From contig JAJEKV010000031.1 of assembly GCA_021234155.1 (NCBI GenBank), forward strand, positions 7,144,748 to 7,208,747: a DNA stretch of 64,000 nucleotides, written 5' to 3'. The notes beneath the pieces are model-generated. The model ran no database searches. It was not told the origin of the DNA and saw only the letters and a list, made by a program, of their open reading frames with translations. Position 1 is the stretch's first letter. Each line of letters opens with the position of its first letter. The translations under genes were made by a program, and so were the position numbers. Positions 1 through 12,889 of this stretch are shown here, one piece after another. The stretch comes from Isoetes taiwanensis (Eukaryota; Streptophyta; Lycopodiopsida; Isoetales; Isoetaceae).

Positions 1-3000
1 AATATCTCGTTGCCTTCAAGAAAGGATAATAACAAGTTTGTTGTAATAGATTCAGGAGCAGAGAAAAGTGTGATGTGTGATCTGCATATGCTTAAAGACT
101 GGCAGAAGAAAGAAGGACATGTCCAACTTGGAGATGGAGGCATTAAGGAAATAGAAGATTTCTGGAGTGTTAGAACTGTTTGATTTGAATGGAAAATTTG
201 TCAAATTGAGAGAAGTGTTGTGTGTGCCTAGCCTAGTGAGAAATCTTATATCTGTTTGTCAACTGGTAGATTTGGGATACAGAGCAACTTCAATGTAAAG
301 TGTTTTTTGATGGTGAATTGAAGTTTATTGGAAAACGTGTTGGGAATCTATTTGGACTTGATATTGAGCATCTTCCTGAAATAAATCTTGTTGAATATCC
401 AGATCTGAAACTATGGCATAACAGACTTTGCCATACAAATTCTACCATTATAGAAGCACTTGGAAAGAAGGGGCTAATTTCTGCTAAACCAGTAGAAGGA
501 AAATTTATGTGTGGTGGTTGTCAATTAGGGAAGCAATCAAGACTACCATTCAAAAAGTCAAATAAAAGAGCAAAGGGCATTTTGGACTTAATACACACAG
601 ATTTATGTGGTCCAATAAATATTACAAGTTTAAGTGGACACAAATATTTTATGAGCTTCATAGATGCTTTTAGCAGAAGAACTAAATGCTATTTATTGAA
701 AACAAAGGATCAAGCATTTGATGCCTTAAAATTGTTTGCTGCTGAATCAGAGTTGGAAACAGGAAGGAAGATAAAATGTATAAGGTCTGATAGGGGAGGT
801 GAATATGTGTCAGATGAGTTCAGAGCTTTTTGTGCAAATAGAGGAATTAAGAGACAACTAACATGTAGGTATTCACCACAACAAAATGGAGTTGCAGAAA
901 GAAAGAACAGGACATTGCTTGATGCTGTAAGATCCATGCTAAAATATTCAGGACTTCCGAATTTTCTCTGGGATGATATTAAAACAGCAGTGTATGTACA
1001 AAATCTGTTGCCATCTTCGAGCATAAAAGGAGCCATACCAGATATGCTGTGGACAGGTAAGTGTCCAACCTATGAAAATTTAAAGGCTTATGGATGTTTG
1101 TGTTTTGTGCATGTTCCAGAAGAATTAAGGAAAAAATTGGATGATAGAGCCTACATAGCATATCTCGTAGGGTATGACTCAAATTCTAAGGCATTCAGAT
1201 TATATGATCCTGCAAGAAGGAAAATCATAATTAGTAGAGATGTTGTTTTCAATGAGAAAGAATTCTATAGGAAGATTCCTAAGATAAATTCAGAAGATAT
1301 ATCTGAATACAAAAAAGAAGAAGAGTTGACAGAAATAAAACAAAAACTAAATGAGAAGGAGGAGAGAATTAAAGATCACGTGGATATGAGTGACTCTGAT
1401 AATGAGTCTGAAATAGCCCCAGAGCCAGAAATTGAACCTAGGATGAATCAAAGCATTGAAATGGAAGAGGAAGAAGTTATTAAGCCAGACAACCCCAAAA
1501 GGAAAGCAAGGAGGACAGAAGCTCAAATATTAGCAGATGAAGCCAAACATGATGTGGAACTGCATGGCAGAACTGAGGTGGAAAAAAGCAAAAGATTGAA
1601 GCCAATTGAAGGTGAGATTCATACAGTATTTGACATACTCGTGCTTGAATCTGATAAAGTACCTCAAAGTTATAATGAAGCCATAAGTGACATTAATGCA
1701 AAACTGTGGAAACATGCAATGGAAGAAGAAATGAAGGCTTTTAAAAGAACAGATACATACACTGTAGTAGATATGCCCTTGGACAAAAATATAGTTGGAA
1801 ATAAGTGGATATAGCGAATAAAACCTGGAGTAGATGGAAAAACAAAGAAATTTAAAGCCAGGCTTGTTGCACAAGGGTTTACACAGAAAAAGGGTGAAGA
1901 CTTTGATGAAACCTTTTCACCTTTAGTCAAGATAAACAGTTTAAGAATGCTTCTGGCCATTGCTAATGCATGTAGTTTTGAAATACATCACATGGATGTG
2001 AGCACAACATTTTTAAATGCCAGATTGGAAGAAGAAATTTATCTGAAACCTGCAGCAGGCTTTGATGAAGAAAAAGGGAAAGTTTGGAAACTAAATAGAG
2101 CAGTGTATGGTCTCAAACAGTCTCCTAGAGAATGGTACAAATGCATGGATGGATATTTGTTAGAACAAGGCTTCAAAAAACTTAATGGTGATGGGAATCT
2201 ATATAGATTTAATTTGGGAGATGAATGGTGTATCATTGCATTGTATGTTGATGACAATATTATGGTGGCTAAAAGCAATAGAGTATTAAACCATTGTAAA
2301 GAAATTCTAAAGAGAAGATTCCATGACCCCACCTTGGTGAGTTAAAGAAATTTCTTGGGATTGATGTATACGTAAACAAGGATCGAAAAATACTTGTCTT
2401 AAGTCAACAAGGTCACATCCAAAATATGTTGAAGAGATTTCATATGGAAAATTGCAATGTGGCAGCCCACTCCCATGGTACCGGTCACAAAATATCTAGT
2501 GAAATGTGTCCAAGAACTGAAAAGGAAAGTATACAAATGGAAAGGGTACCCTATAGAAGTTTGATTGGATGTCTATCATATGTAGCCAATCAGACGACCG
2601 ACATTGCATTTGCAAATAATATACTTAGCGATACAATAACAATCTCGGGAAAGCACGCTGGAATGCAGCCAAAAGGATTTTGAAGTATTTGAAAGGTACA
2701 AAGCATAATTTGGCATATTATTCAATGATACTAACTTGCAATTGCAAGCCTATTGTGATGTCCGACCGGGTGAGACCTCGACAAACGGAAATCCACTTCG
2801 TGGATATGTTGTATTGTTAGGTGGAGCTCCAGCTTGCATGGAAATGCAAAAAGCAATCTAGCATTGCACTTTCTAGTGCCGAGGCTGAATATAACTCAAA
2901 GATCATTGGTGACAAAGGAGTTAGTTTGGGAAAGAAGACTTATGAAAGAGTTAGGTTTTACACAAACAGGACCAACAGTTATATATTGTGACAATACCAG

Positions 3001-3180
3001 CTGCATTGCCATGACAAAAAACCCAGTTTTACATGAAATATCAAAACATATTGAATTATAACTACATTTTATTAGAGATATGGTGAAGAAAGACCAAGTA
3101 CATCTAACTTATGTCAGCACAGTAGATCAAATGGCAGATATTCTTACAAAGGCCCTGCCAGCCAAGATTTCAAAGAAAAT
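1..3180 (+). pseudogene. pol: copia pol polyprotein (PR-INT-RT-RH), frameshifted
   Basis: The protein opens in protease: a VVIDSGAEKSVM stretch around 40-75 holds the aspartic protease DSGA signature. A frameshift near 172-185 moves the reading into another frame. A GAG-pre-integrase block (LKLWHNRLCH near 405, then CGGC) and an rve integrase core follow (HTDLCGP near 595, IRSDRGGEY near 780, SPQQNGVAERKN near 870). Reverse transcriptase resumes after an in-frame TAG at 1812-1814 (FKARLVAQGFTQ, HHMDVSTTFLNA, then YVDDN near 2250). A frameshift near 2335 splits the RT end. RNase H remnants (DNTSCIAMTKNP, ADILTKALP near 3130) close the polyprotein. At least four disabling lesions are visible. 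Confidence 0.9.
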
Positions 3181-3223
3181 AAGGGCATTGTTGCAGTGCA
3201 GTCAATATCACATGAAGGGGGAA

Positions 3224-3840
3224 TGTTAAAATACAGTTGTCATGTGATATTACATTGTTGCCATATCTAATCTATGAGAAGCAGTGGCAGTAGATTAGAA
3301 GGTGCATGAGTCATATAAAGTACTGACCTATGAGAAGCAGTGGCAGTAGGTCAACTTCTGAGGTATAAGTCAAAGGTGGCAGGCTAGTGGTACCCAGGTG
3401 TTGCTAGGCTCGCTAGAAATCGCCAGACACCCCCTGCCCGCCACTTAGGGTTTTGGGTTGACTAGTCAAAGTCAAAGTCAACTAGGGCCGAAATTTAAGG
3501 ACAGCAAGTCTATCTACTCCGAATTTTTAGGCAAGTTGAAAACCCTTCTAGATAAAGGAGATGCACAATTTGACAAGTGGACAAATCGAGATTGGAAAGC
3601 TGCAGCAGTGACTATAAGACAAGGGGATGAGTGACCACATCTTGGCTCCTCTTGCAAGCGCCAGAATTGGGAGGTTGCGACTATACATAGGGGGAACAAT
3701 GCTGGAATTGAATGAATAGTGGTTTATTGACTATTTGGTTTAATGACCATTGAAAGTTATTGTGTTGAAAGACCTTAGAATAATATTGAAGTTGAATGGA
3801 ATTGCTGTGACAATTATTGAAAGTTAAGGCTTGTAGTGCA
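3224..3840 (+). repeat. 3' LTR of first copia element (right edge approximate)
   Basis: The LTR starts TGTTAAAATACA directly after the polypurine tract. Part of it (around 3500-3530, a CTATCTACTCCG segment) resembles the matching part of the second element's LTR (CTATCTATTCCG near 7107), so the two elements belong to related families. No matching left LTR is present in the window, so the length of about 600 bp is an estimate. A short tandem motif (ATGAGAAGCAGTGGCAGTAG) occurs twice near 3270 and 3330. Confidence 0.6.
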
Positions 3841-3859
3841 ATAAAAATCATCATGGGAT

Positions 3860-6800
3860 TTGCATGGAAATATAATGGACATTAAAAATGTTTTTTGTGT
3901 GCCTGAAATAATAATAAATCTAATATCTGTTAGTCAGTTAGTTGACTTAGGCTACAAAGTTATATTTGATGATGATGGTTGTAACATTTGGTTTGATAAT
4001 GAAATCAAATTTCATGTCAAGCGTGTTGGGAAATTGTTTCAACTGGAATATACTAATGATCTATCTTGTCAAGTGTTGATGCTATCTGAGTTTGAATTGT
4101 GGCATAATCGATTAGCTCACACCCATTCCAATAATCTTAAGCTGCCAACAAAGAAAGGACTTATTAAATATGAAAATGGAGAAAAAGAGCATATATGTGA
4201 AGGATGCATGCTGGGTAAGATAAATAGATTGCCCTTTCTCAAATCAAACAAGAAAACCAAAGAGACTCTAGAGTTGGTTCACATTGATTTGTGTGGACCA
4301 TTGAACATCAGAGATAGAACTGGCAAAAGGTATTTCATCACCTTCATTGATGATTATACCAGAAAATGTAAACGTTATTTGCTAGCCAACAAAGCCCAAG
4401 CCTTATTAGCATTCAAACAGTTTGTAACAGAATCTGAGAGACAAACAGGGAAGAAATTAAAATGCATAAGGTCTGATCGAGGAGGAAAGTATCTCTCAGC
4501 CAAGTTTAAAAGTTTTTGTATTGCCAATGGCATTAAAAGACAGCTGACTTGTAGATACAGTCCTCAGCAAAATGGTGTAGCAGAAAGAAGAAATAGGACC
4601 TTGATGAAGGCTGTTAGGTCAATGATTAAAAATAGTGGATTACCCAACTATTTGTGGGAAGAGGCCTTGCTAACTGCTATTATACAAAATAAACTGCCCT
4701 CCTCAAGCTTGCAAGGAAATATCCCTGATCTGATATGGTATGGTGAAGATTCAGAAATCAATTATGAAAAATTTAAGGTTTATAGATGTTTGGCCTATGT
4801 ACATAAACCAGATGAGCTTAGAAAAAAACTTGATGACAAGGCTGAAATTGGTTTCTTAGTAGGCTATGATAGTCATTCAAAAGATTACAGGATTTTCACT
4901 CCAGAAAATAAGAATATCATCTTTAGTAGGGATGTAATATTTTGTGAGGATGTTCTATCTATACAACAATAGGCATCAAATCACTAAAGAAGTCACTACT
5001 GTCAAAACTTCACAAGTGTCAAATAATCAGATTGATTATGAAGAGGAGGAGGAGGAGAAAACTGAAGAAAATAAAGGAGGTGAAAATATGACTCAAGTTC
5101 AGAGGATTGGAACTGAACCTATAGAACCTCAAATGGTTGAAGATGATAAAATATCAGAGAAAAAGGTTAGGAAAAGAAGAACTGAAGCACAAAGACTTCA
5201 AGATGAGATTCATTTTGACAAAGAAGCTTATGGAAGAAATATCTCAGGTGGAAGTAAGAGACTTGAACAAGAACAAGAAACTGATGTGGCTGAACAAATT
5301 ATGGCTATAATAGAGGATGTTGAAATACCTAGAACAGTTGAGCAAGCTTTGAAAAGTCCTAATGCTAAACAGTGGAAAAATGCTATGAATGATGAATTGA
5401 GCTCCTTTGTAGACACTCATACTTATGATGTTGTAAAACAACCTGCTGGACAAAATATAATTGGTAGCAAATGGATCTTCAAAATTAAGACTAATGCAGA
5501 TGGTTCAAAGAAACATAAGGCTCGGTTGGTTGCACAGGGATTTACTCAAAAACAGGGTCAAGACTATGACGAGATTTATTCTCCCATAGTCAAGCTTACA
5601 AGCATAAGGCTTCTTTTAAGTCTAGCAAATGCTCTTGATTTTGAAATATATCATATGGATGTGAAAACTGCCTTCTTGAATGCTATATTGGAAGAAGACA
5701 TCTTCATAGTTTGGAAACTAAATAGGGCAGTGTATGGTCTTAAGCAAGCTCCAAGGGAATGGTATCTTTGCATGGATAAATTTCTTAGGGAGCAAGGCTT
5801 TAAGAAACTATAGAATGATGGCAATCTATATAGATACAAAATAGAGGATGAATTTTGCATTATTGCTTCGTATGTAGATGATTGTATTATGATTGCCAAC
5901 TCCACTAAATTTTTAAATACTTGCAAGGATCTCTTAAAACACAGGTTCAAAATGACAGACCTAGGGTCTTTGCAAAATTTTCTGGGCATTGAGGTCATAA
6001 AAGACAGGAAAAATAAAATTCTCAAGTTGAAGCAGAGAGGACATATAGAGAACATGCTCAAAAAATTTAATATGCAGGATGCTTGTACTGTCAAAACCTC
6101 AATTGTACCAGGGCATAGTTTGACAGCTAATGTTGAAGCTGATGCAGAAGAACTTAAATACATGGAATAGGTTCCATATTGTGCTCTAGTAGGTTGTCTG
6201 TTGTATTTGAGCAATAATACAAGGCCTGATATAAGTTATGCAGTCAATATTCTCAGTAGAAGATGCAGCAACCCTTGTTAAATTCATTGGCTGGCAGCAA
6301 AAAGGGTTCTAAAGTATTTGAAAGGAACACATGATTATGGAATAACATTTGATAATGATAATCTACAAATGTATGCCTACTCTGATGCTGACTGGGCAGT
6401 GGATCAAACTGAAAGAAAGTCCACCACAGGTTATGTAATATTTCTTGCAGGAGGTGCAATAACTTGGAGAACAAAAAAGCAGTCTGCCATTGCATTATCA
6501 TCAACTGAAGCAGAATATGCTGTCTCTTGCCTTCTGTCTAGAGAAATAGCTTGGCTTAGAAGATTGTTGGAGGAGCTAAATGTTAAGTAGGTAAACCCTA
6601 CCATTATTTTCTCAGACAATCAAAGTTGTATTGCAATTGTCAAAAATCCTGTTGAACATGAAAGAACCAAGCATATAGAGTTGAGCATGCGTTATATCAG
6701 AGATCAAGCAGCCAAAGGAAATATTCAAATGATATATGTTAGCACTGACAGGCAGATAGCAGATATTTTTACAAAGGGGCTGGCAGAAAATAAGTTTATA

Positions 6801-6875
6801 GGATTCCAAAAACAATTAAAAGTTCATTACTTATGCAATGAAGGAGGAGTGTTGGAATTTGGTGTCATTGCTTAA
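3860..6875 (+). pseudogene. pol: copia pol polyprotein (INT-RT-RH), decayed
   Basis: Recognisable blocks in order are a GAG-pre-integrase domain (ELWHNRLAHTHS near 4095, CEGCMLGK near 4198), the rve integrase core (HIDLCGPLN near 4280, IRSDRGGKY near 4468, SPQQNGVAERRN near 4558), reverse transcriptase (HKARLVAQGFTQ near 5512, YHMDVKTAFLNA near 5650, YVDDCIMIA near 5872) and RNase H (YSDADWAVDQ near 6378, LSSTEAEYA near 6500, ADIFTKGL near 6760). A frameshift sits near 4960. In-frame stops at 5811, 6168, about 6280 and 6588 replace normally coding positions. The domain content is unambiguous and the element is clearly defective. Confidence 0.92.
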
Positions 6876-7500
6876 GTAATACAGGGGTTGCTAGTGCCAG
6901 ACAGTTGAAGATCACTGCATACAACTAGTTGCACAGTTGAGGTAAGTTTTCTCTAATCCCTAATGTGCTAAGTTGTGAATATTTGTTGAAAATAAACTAT
7001 GACCATCGAGACCATTGAAATTAATGGTCAAAAGGGTCAACAAGCCTTTTTATAAAAGTCGGCCTGTGAGATATTTGAAGTAACGAACTTTGTGGACGGC
7101 AAGGCCTATCTATTCCGTATCTATAGGCTTGTCGGTAGATTTCCCAGGATAAATTGTTGCATAATCGATGTGGAAGGATACAAGGAATCGAACGGATCTG
7201 TTCACAGGCGATCCAAGTTGAAGTTGTGATCGAAACAATCAACGGAATCTCGGTACAAATTCACTGCAGTGATTTCTTGTTTAAATGACTATTGGAAGTT
7301 CAAACATTGATTAATATCTTATGGTATTAGTTTGAGCAAAGGATTATTTAAGCTAAAGGCTTTTGAATATATGTGTGATCTAGTGACACCTTGAATTACT
7401 TGTGCTCTAGTGACTTTTGAATTTAAGTTGTGCAAGAAGTTGAAATAAAAAATTCTTCTTGAGTGGTTAATTGGTATTGACACAAGTGTTAAATCTTACA
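6850..7500 (+). repeat. 3' LTR of second copia element
   Basis: The 651-bp LTR begins TGTTGGAATT after the polypurine tract and ends ...AAATCTTACA, giving the TGT...ACA ends typical of LTRs. The partner LTR has been lost, so no insertion age can be derived. The ParB-like gene begins 253 bp beyond the LTR, so the LTR could act as its upstream region; that is only positional inference. Confidence 0.8.
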
Positions 7501-8420
7501 ATCTCCACTACGCTCGATACGCTTACTCCCTGGAAATGAATCAGTTTCGAATAAGTGTTTGGGCAGGCTAAAGTTGGCCGTGCTGTACCCTTAGCCCGCT
7601 TTTTTGCCTTGAATGATTGTATGTCCTTAATTTCAAATTTAAGAACACGTCGGACCTTCTTTTTTACGTGTAGTCCCAAAATCTCAAAGGCCCGGAAGAG
7701 ACTCAGTTTAGAAGGGAATTCGAGGATCAAGAGACAGCACCGACATTCTGAGATGACGACTCCATCGAAGAAGCAGGCCGCCAGAGCAGATGCGGGTTCT
7801 AGCGGAACGAAGAAAAGAAAGACTGGGACTCTAGGTGAGCTCTCAAATTTGATTCGATTCATCCACCTTTTCTGATTCATCTTCTTGTCTTGCAGCATTT
7901 ACGACAGAGACGCTAGTAACAAGATTGCAATTGAAACGGGAGTGTTGCAGAACTCCCGTTTCAAAGATTCCCTTAAAAAAGAGACCACGCTCTTAAAATT
8001 AGCCTTTTTTGGATAAACTTGAGGATTTCAAAAGGTTTAGTTTTTTTTTTCACCCATTTTGGCCCCTATTAAGTGACAAGGTTGTTTTTTGCAAAGAAAC
8101 ACCCTTGAAAATGGCACAATGTACACATGAATACATAATCTCTGAAAGTGAGATATCAAAAACATCAAAATAGAGAAGAAAAAATAATAACTATTTCTTT
8201 AAATTTTTTCAGTATATCAATTTGGCACCCTCAAATTTTGGTGTGTATCGAACAATACACTCGTCAGACGTTGCAACTGGGTATCTGTCCCAAGTCTCCA
8301 CGTTTAGTTATTCCATCAAACATGTTTGACGTTCTATTGGCTGAATAAAAAACAAGAAGATAAGCAAGTAGATAATTGAACACTAGGACACATAAAATGA
8401 AAAACTTTCAAAACAAAATT

Positions 8421-8769
8421 GTATTCTGGAATACACTTTTGCTTTCTCTGAAGATCCAAAGTGTATTCTAAAATACACGTTTGTTTTCTAGGAAAGCTAA
8501 AGTGTATTCCGGAATACACTTTTGCTTTCTCTAAAAATCCAAAGTGTATTCTGGAATACACGTTTGTTTTCCTCTGAAGATCCAAAGTGTATTCTGGAAT
8601 ACACGTTTGTTTTCTAGGAAAGCTAAAGTGTATTCCGGAATACACTTTTGCTTTCTCTAAAAATCCAAAGTGTATTCTGGAATACACTTTTGTTTTCTAG
8701 AAAAGCAAAAGTGTATTCCAGAATACACTTTTGCTTTCCTGAGAAAACAAACGTGCACACTAAAACACA
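8421..8769. repeat. palindrome family A array (GTGTATTC-YR-GAATACAC), intron 1
   Basis: About nine units, one of them degenerate, are spaced 40-45 bp apart at 8421, 8461, 8502, 8544, 8587, 8628, 8670, 8711 and 8754. Each is centred on an 18-bp palindrome with TTCTGGAA or TTCCGGAA in the middle. Flanks such as GAAAGC(A/T)AAAG and CTTTTGCTTTC extend the pairing to about 18 bp per arm, so most of the array could fold into consecutive hairpins on either strand. The last unit is degenerate. It lies wholly within intron 1 of the ParB-like gene. Confidence 0.9.
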
Positions 8770-10926
8770 TCTTTGTTTTCTAAGAAATCATCGTGCATGG
8801 ATTTTAGAAGTCGTGTGCAAAAAATTGTAAGTACGTCAGTCACTCGGTCACCTCATTGACATGTCTTTTCCACACTCATTGCCATATCCAAGCCACCTCC
8901 GTTATCGTCATACAAATGCCACCTTACTACCAAAAGAAAAATGTTGGCACTAATATTTGTCTAGACAAATTTCTTGTTTCATCAAGAAGCTCGTTGATAT
9001 TAAATACTATCCTTGTCTGACCAAATGCATTTCAACTATTTTCACATTGATATTAAATACTCTCCCTATATAACCAAGTGTGTTTCAACCATGCTCACAA
9101 TGTTCAGTTGTTCCAATGTTGGTTTAACCAATTTCGTTATTTCCAGGTGTAATGGTTATATGCATTTGGACATATATTCTTCGTTATTCCAATGTCTAAA
9201 CTAATTGTTATTTCAAAATACACTGTTTATCTGGGATTCGACTCAATTACTAGTCATTGTTTTACCAGGATCTTCGAAACTTCACAGCTTAGGGTTTATA
9301 TGCCTTATTTGTATGCCAACACATTTGTTTAAATTAATGGGTCATATCTTACATATCTTGAAAACTCTAAAATAGAGTTATTCTTTAATTAACATTAAAC
9401 AATAGCAAAGACTACGTTGCACATATAACACAGTAAAGGGACAAAAATAACTTTGAAAACCATTCCATTGTACAGACCTAAAAGTAGCAGAAAAATATCC
9501 GCCACCGCAGCCCTTTATTAGAAGTAATAACTTCGTATCTAGCAAAATTCAAACCAACAAATGGATCAATAAGAATTTTCTTCTGACAGGGTACACAATG
9601 AATTTTCCAAAAGAAGAGGCCATGCTTGACTCTCATCATAATTACTTAAATTTGGTTTCACCTGTGTAAAACAATCGTGAACTAAGCATAAGCGATTCAT
9701 GATAGCAAAAGAGAACAAGAGATATCACGCTTTGTACTTAGAATGACACAAATATAATTTGAGCCCATTTAACTTTCTACCACGTCACAATACTCCACAA
9801 CCTATCCAATGCTTCTCTCAAACTACTACAAAGTAAAATCTAGATAAACCCTTAACTCTTCTGATAGAGGTAGAACTGGCGCTGGAATGGAAGCATATTG
9901 ACCATATTGACACATATTCACCATATTGACCTCACTCCTGCACATATTCACCATATTGACCTCACTGACAACAGTAAAAAGGTCCATCATAAATCATAAT
10001 CATAAAGTCCACTATACCACTTCATACATGCCGACAATCGCCCGGGCCACCACCACCTCTAAGCAAAGAAGCATTCTCAGATGAGTAAGAACAAAATGTG
10101 AATGACATTGATTCCTAGATTGCAACAGCTCAAGGCCACTTTTCAAGCAACCCTTGATGAGAATGATCAACTCACGGGCAGATCGAAAAGCTCCAGAGGA
10201 AGAATACCAAGAATTTTAGACTTTCAAAAACAATCTAGATAGCTATATATTCTACACCTAAGAAAATAAGAAAACTTTGGATAGGGTAATGCGTGCGTAA
10301 AAAGAAGCTAAAGCCAAAATTCAGGATAAGGTAACCACACTATAGAAAGATTTCCAAGAGCGTAACATGCTACAGCTCGCATTGCTTTGCTTTGCCACTT
10401 GCGTATATAATCTTCGTGTTCTCCACACTAAGAGATCAAGAGGAAGGACATTTTATCCCTACGCATAAAAAACACTTAAAGGATACAAATCCACGACTCA
10501 TCAAAAGACTGGAGAGTTCATTGCTAGTCCGAATGGAAGCCGAAATGAATGGAAGTCGTGGAGATATCTCCGCCCGCTTAGCCGCAGTGATTTCTTCTGA
10601 AAAAATACAAAAAGCAAGAGCTTACCTAGAAGCTCTATGTTTGTCTACTCGTGCAAAATCACCCAAAGAAAATCGCCAAAGATAAATCGCCTAGCATAAT
10701 CTCGAAAAAAGATAAATCGCCCGGCATAATTTCGAGCCAAAACCCAAGACTATTTGGTGGAAAAAAAAATTTGATCACCCCACAAAGAGACGATGTAGCC
10801 AAAACATTGTCTCTCATCAGAAAGCACAAACCTAAATACAATGCAAATAAAAACTAAAATGGCGCTTAACTCCCCTGAAGAAAATCGCCCAAGAAAACCA
10901 AAACCGCCAGTTTTTGAAAAATCAAA
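8770..10926. other. intron 1 interior, no supported gene
   Basis: This AT-rich stretch contains only short open frames. A 27-bp motif containing CACATATTCACCATATTGAC is repeated head to tail near 9915 and 9943. A weakly coding-looking stretch around 10110-10690 has interrupted frames and no domain I can name. I call no gene here. Confidence 0.5.
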
Positions 10927-11445
10927 TGCTATTCCGGAATACAAAGTGTATTCCAGAATAAGATTTCCTCTTTCTTTTAGAACCAATATACTGTATCCCT
11001 GGTCCCCACAAAACAACAAAAAAAAAAATTATTTATGCCACGGTCCTGTATCCCCACAAAACAAAAGAAAAAAATCCCAAGGTTGTTGGTTTGTTTTTTC
11101 CTTTTGCTAATCCCTTCATTATTTAGAACTATGTTCATGTTTCAATTGAAACAAAAACAAATTGCAAGGTCATTGAAAATTCGAAAAATCCAGAAAATAG
11201 CAAGATCACTGTTGAGTCTCAAAAACTTGTACAGCAGATGTGTATTCCAGAATATGCTTGGGATTTCGAGCAAAACCAAAAGTGTATTCTGGAATACACT
11301 TTGACTTTCAAGAAAAGCAAAAGTGTATTCTGGAATACACTACTGTTATCCTCGAATAGTAAAAGTGTATTCCGGAATACATTTTTGGTACTTTAAAATA
11401 TTATATCATTAAAAATGACTCATAAAGTACGTTTTCTGGAATACA
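10927..11445. repeat. second cluster of palindrome family A, intron 1
   Basis: Further copies or halves of the GTGTATTC/GAATACAC palindrome occur near 10931, 10948, 11240, 11282, 11323, 11366 and 11430, again inside intron 1. They are more dispersed and more diverged than the 8.4-8.8 kb array. The best copies (11282 and 11323) read AGTGTATTC-TG-GAATACACT. Confidence 0.85.
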
Positions 11446-12889
11446 ATCTAAGCTAACAAAATGTTGCGTAGGACGTACACTTATATTAGTCATTTTCGCA
11501 AAAAACACACTTCAGGTAAATTCGAACTGTTAGGAAAAGTGTCACTTTGACATAGTTGATTTTCTCTTTGCACAAAAAAATGAGTGATTTTGGGGGGTCA
11601 AAATGCATTTTTATGACAAAAATAAAAAGTTTAGCCCATTTTAGCCCCCTTTAAAAAAAAAAAAAAAGGAATCTTTGAGGAATATTCCTTTTGCTCTCGT
11701 TTCAATGAAACTCTCTCGTTTCTATTGCAACTCTGTTTAGTGATCACTGGTAGAACTCCATTCTTCGTTATTGAAGGATTAGAGACAGAGCTACTTGAAA
11801 CACCTGCAGATTGCTGGTGGTATGTCGAAGTCACAACATGTGGGAAGGAGACAGATCTATTTCTTTGGCAAAGGAATAAAAAGAGTTCCGGCGATAAGTA
11901 CAAGAAGGTCGGTGTGGTCCTCTCCGTTGCTGCCCCATATTCCAAACATCTTACATTGTATGTGGAAGATTGCCTGAAGGGTAAATTCTATCACACCAAG
12001 AAGTTATCTGTCTCCAATTATTCTTCCACTTCAATGAGCAAGGCCAAGAGAACCGACAAAAGGCCGGCGCCTTTAAATTGTCAGAACCTTGGCTGGAAGG
12101 ATTTGGAAGGGATGAAGGAGGCTGGAACCCTGACATCTAAGGAGCTCGGAATGGAGATTTCCAGGGTGAGAAAGAAGCTTTTCAACACCGGGAACTTCAC
12201 GTCCAACGTGCTGAAGACTTTAAAGCACTCTACAGTTACTAAGGATGTAGTTCAAAAAGAGAAAACTCCAGAAGGGACTGCAAGTCAGGAAGCAGAAAGT
12301 ACACGAGAGGATTCAGATGCTGATGAAGAGGATGAAATGGTCGATTCCCAATTCTTGGATCCAGATGACCAGATAAGAAAGTCACAGAGGGAGGCCCCAA
12401 AAGATGGAGCGACTGGCTCAATATTATCCATTGGGAATTGGACACAAGTTGCTACTGGACATAAGACGGTTGAAGGTTTGCATTGGCGATGCGGTCCTGT
12501 TCAACCATAGGGAATTTAATCCAGCACACAAGCTAGAGATTCTGAACCTCATGGTGCATCATCCTGTTGCGAATCCAATGCCTGCGGATGTCATACCATT
12601 CAGCAGAGCTACTGGTGAGTTGTTCAGGTGGACCACTGAGGAAGACCTGAGGGGAAAAGATGTGAGGTTTTGGGTTGTGGACGGTCAGCATTCAGTGAGG
12701 GCAGCACAAATATTGCAGACAAAAAAGGAAGTGCCGCAAAGGATCAAGGACCGATATTCCAAACGAGAGTGCAGAGTTCTCTCAATGGACACGCCACCAA
12801 TGAAGCTCGCCAGCATTAGCCACTGTCAGAATACAATAGCAGCAAGTGCTAGCTACATAAGGTAAATTACTGTCTCTGCTTCGGGGCGA

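Larger units (their letters stand above)
1..3840 (+). mobile_element. Ty1/copia LTR retrotransposon, left part outside window, decayed
   Basis: Domain order protease, GAG-pre-integrase, integrase, reverse transcriptase, RNase H identifies a Ty1/copia (Pseudoviridae-type) element on the plus strand. The 5' LTR and gag lie left of the window. A purine tract GAAGGGGGAA at 3214-3223 is followed at once by TGTTAAAATACA, the expected start of the 3' LTR. The right LTR boundary is not sharp: the next copia coding sequence begins by about 3850, so the element must end before that. Multiple stops and frameshifts show it is not autonomous. I am sure of the family and unsure of the exact right edge. Confidence 0.9.
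3841..7500 (+). mobile_element. second Ty1/copia element, 5'-truncated
   Basis: A second copia element in the same orientation begins inside pol, just after protease, so its 5' LTR, gag and protease are missing. It ends with a polypurine tract (GAAGGAGGAG near 6840-6849) and a complete-looking LTR of 651 bp (6850-7500, TGT...ACA). The truncation point meets the 3' end of the first element. This could be a deletion between two tandem or nested copia copies, or an unequal recombination event. The coding sequence holds one frameshift and four in-frame stops. Confidence 0.9.

Noticed and set aside
8334-8687. 117-residue minus-strand frame with repeated YSRIHFGF/YSGIHFSF
   Set aside because: It is a reading of palindrome family A; the same pattern appears on the opposite strand.
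8421-8769. CRISPR-like array (palindromic repeats at regular spacing)
   Set aside because: The host is a plant, the spacers are themselves near-identical repeats, and no cas gene exists in the window.
10392-11110. Several overlapping open frames of 60-97 residues in intron 1
   Set aside because: Lysine-rich, no domain, broken when extended; the splice phases of exons 1 and 2 fit without them.
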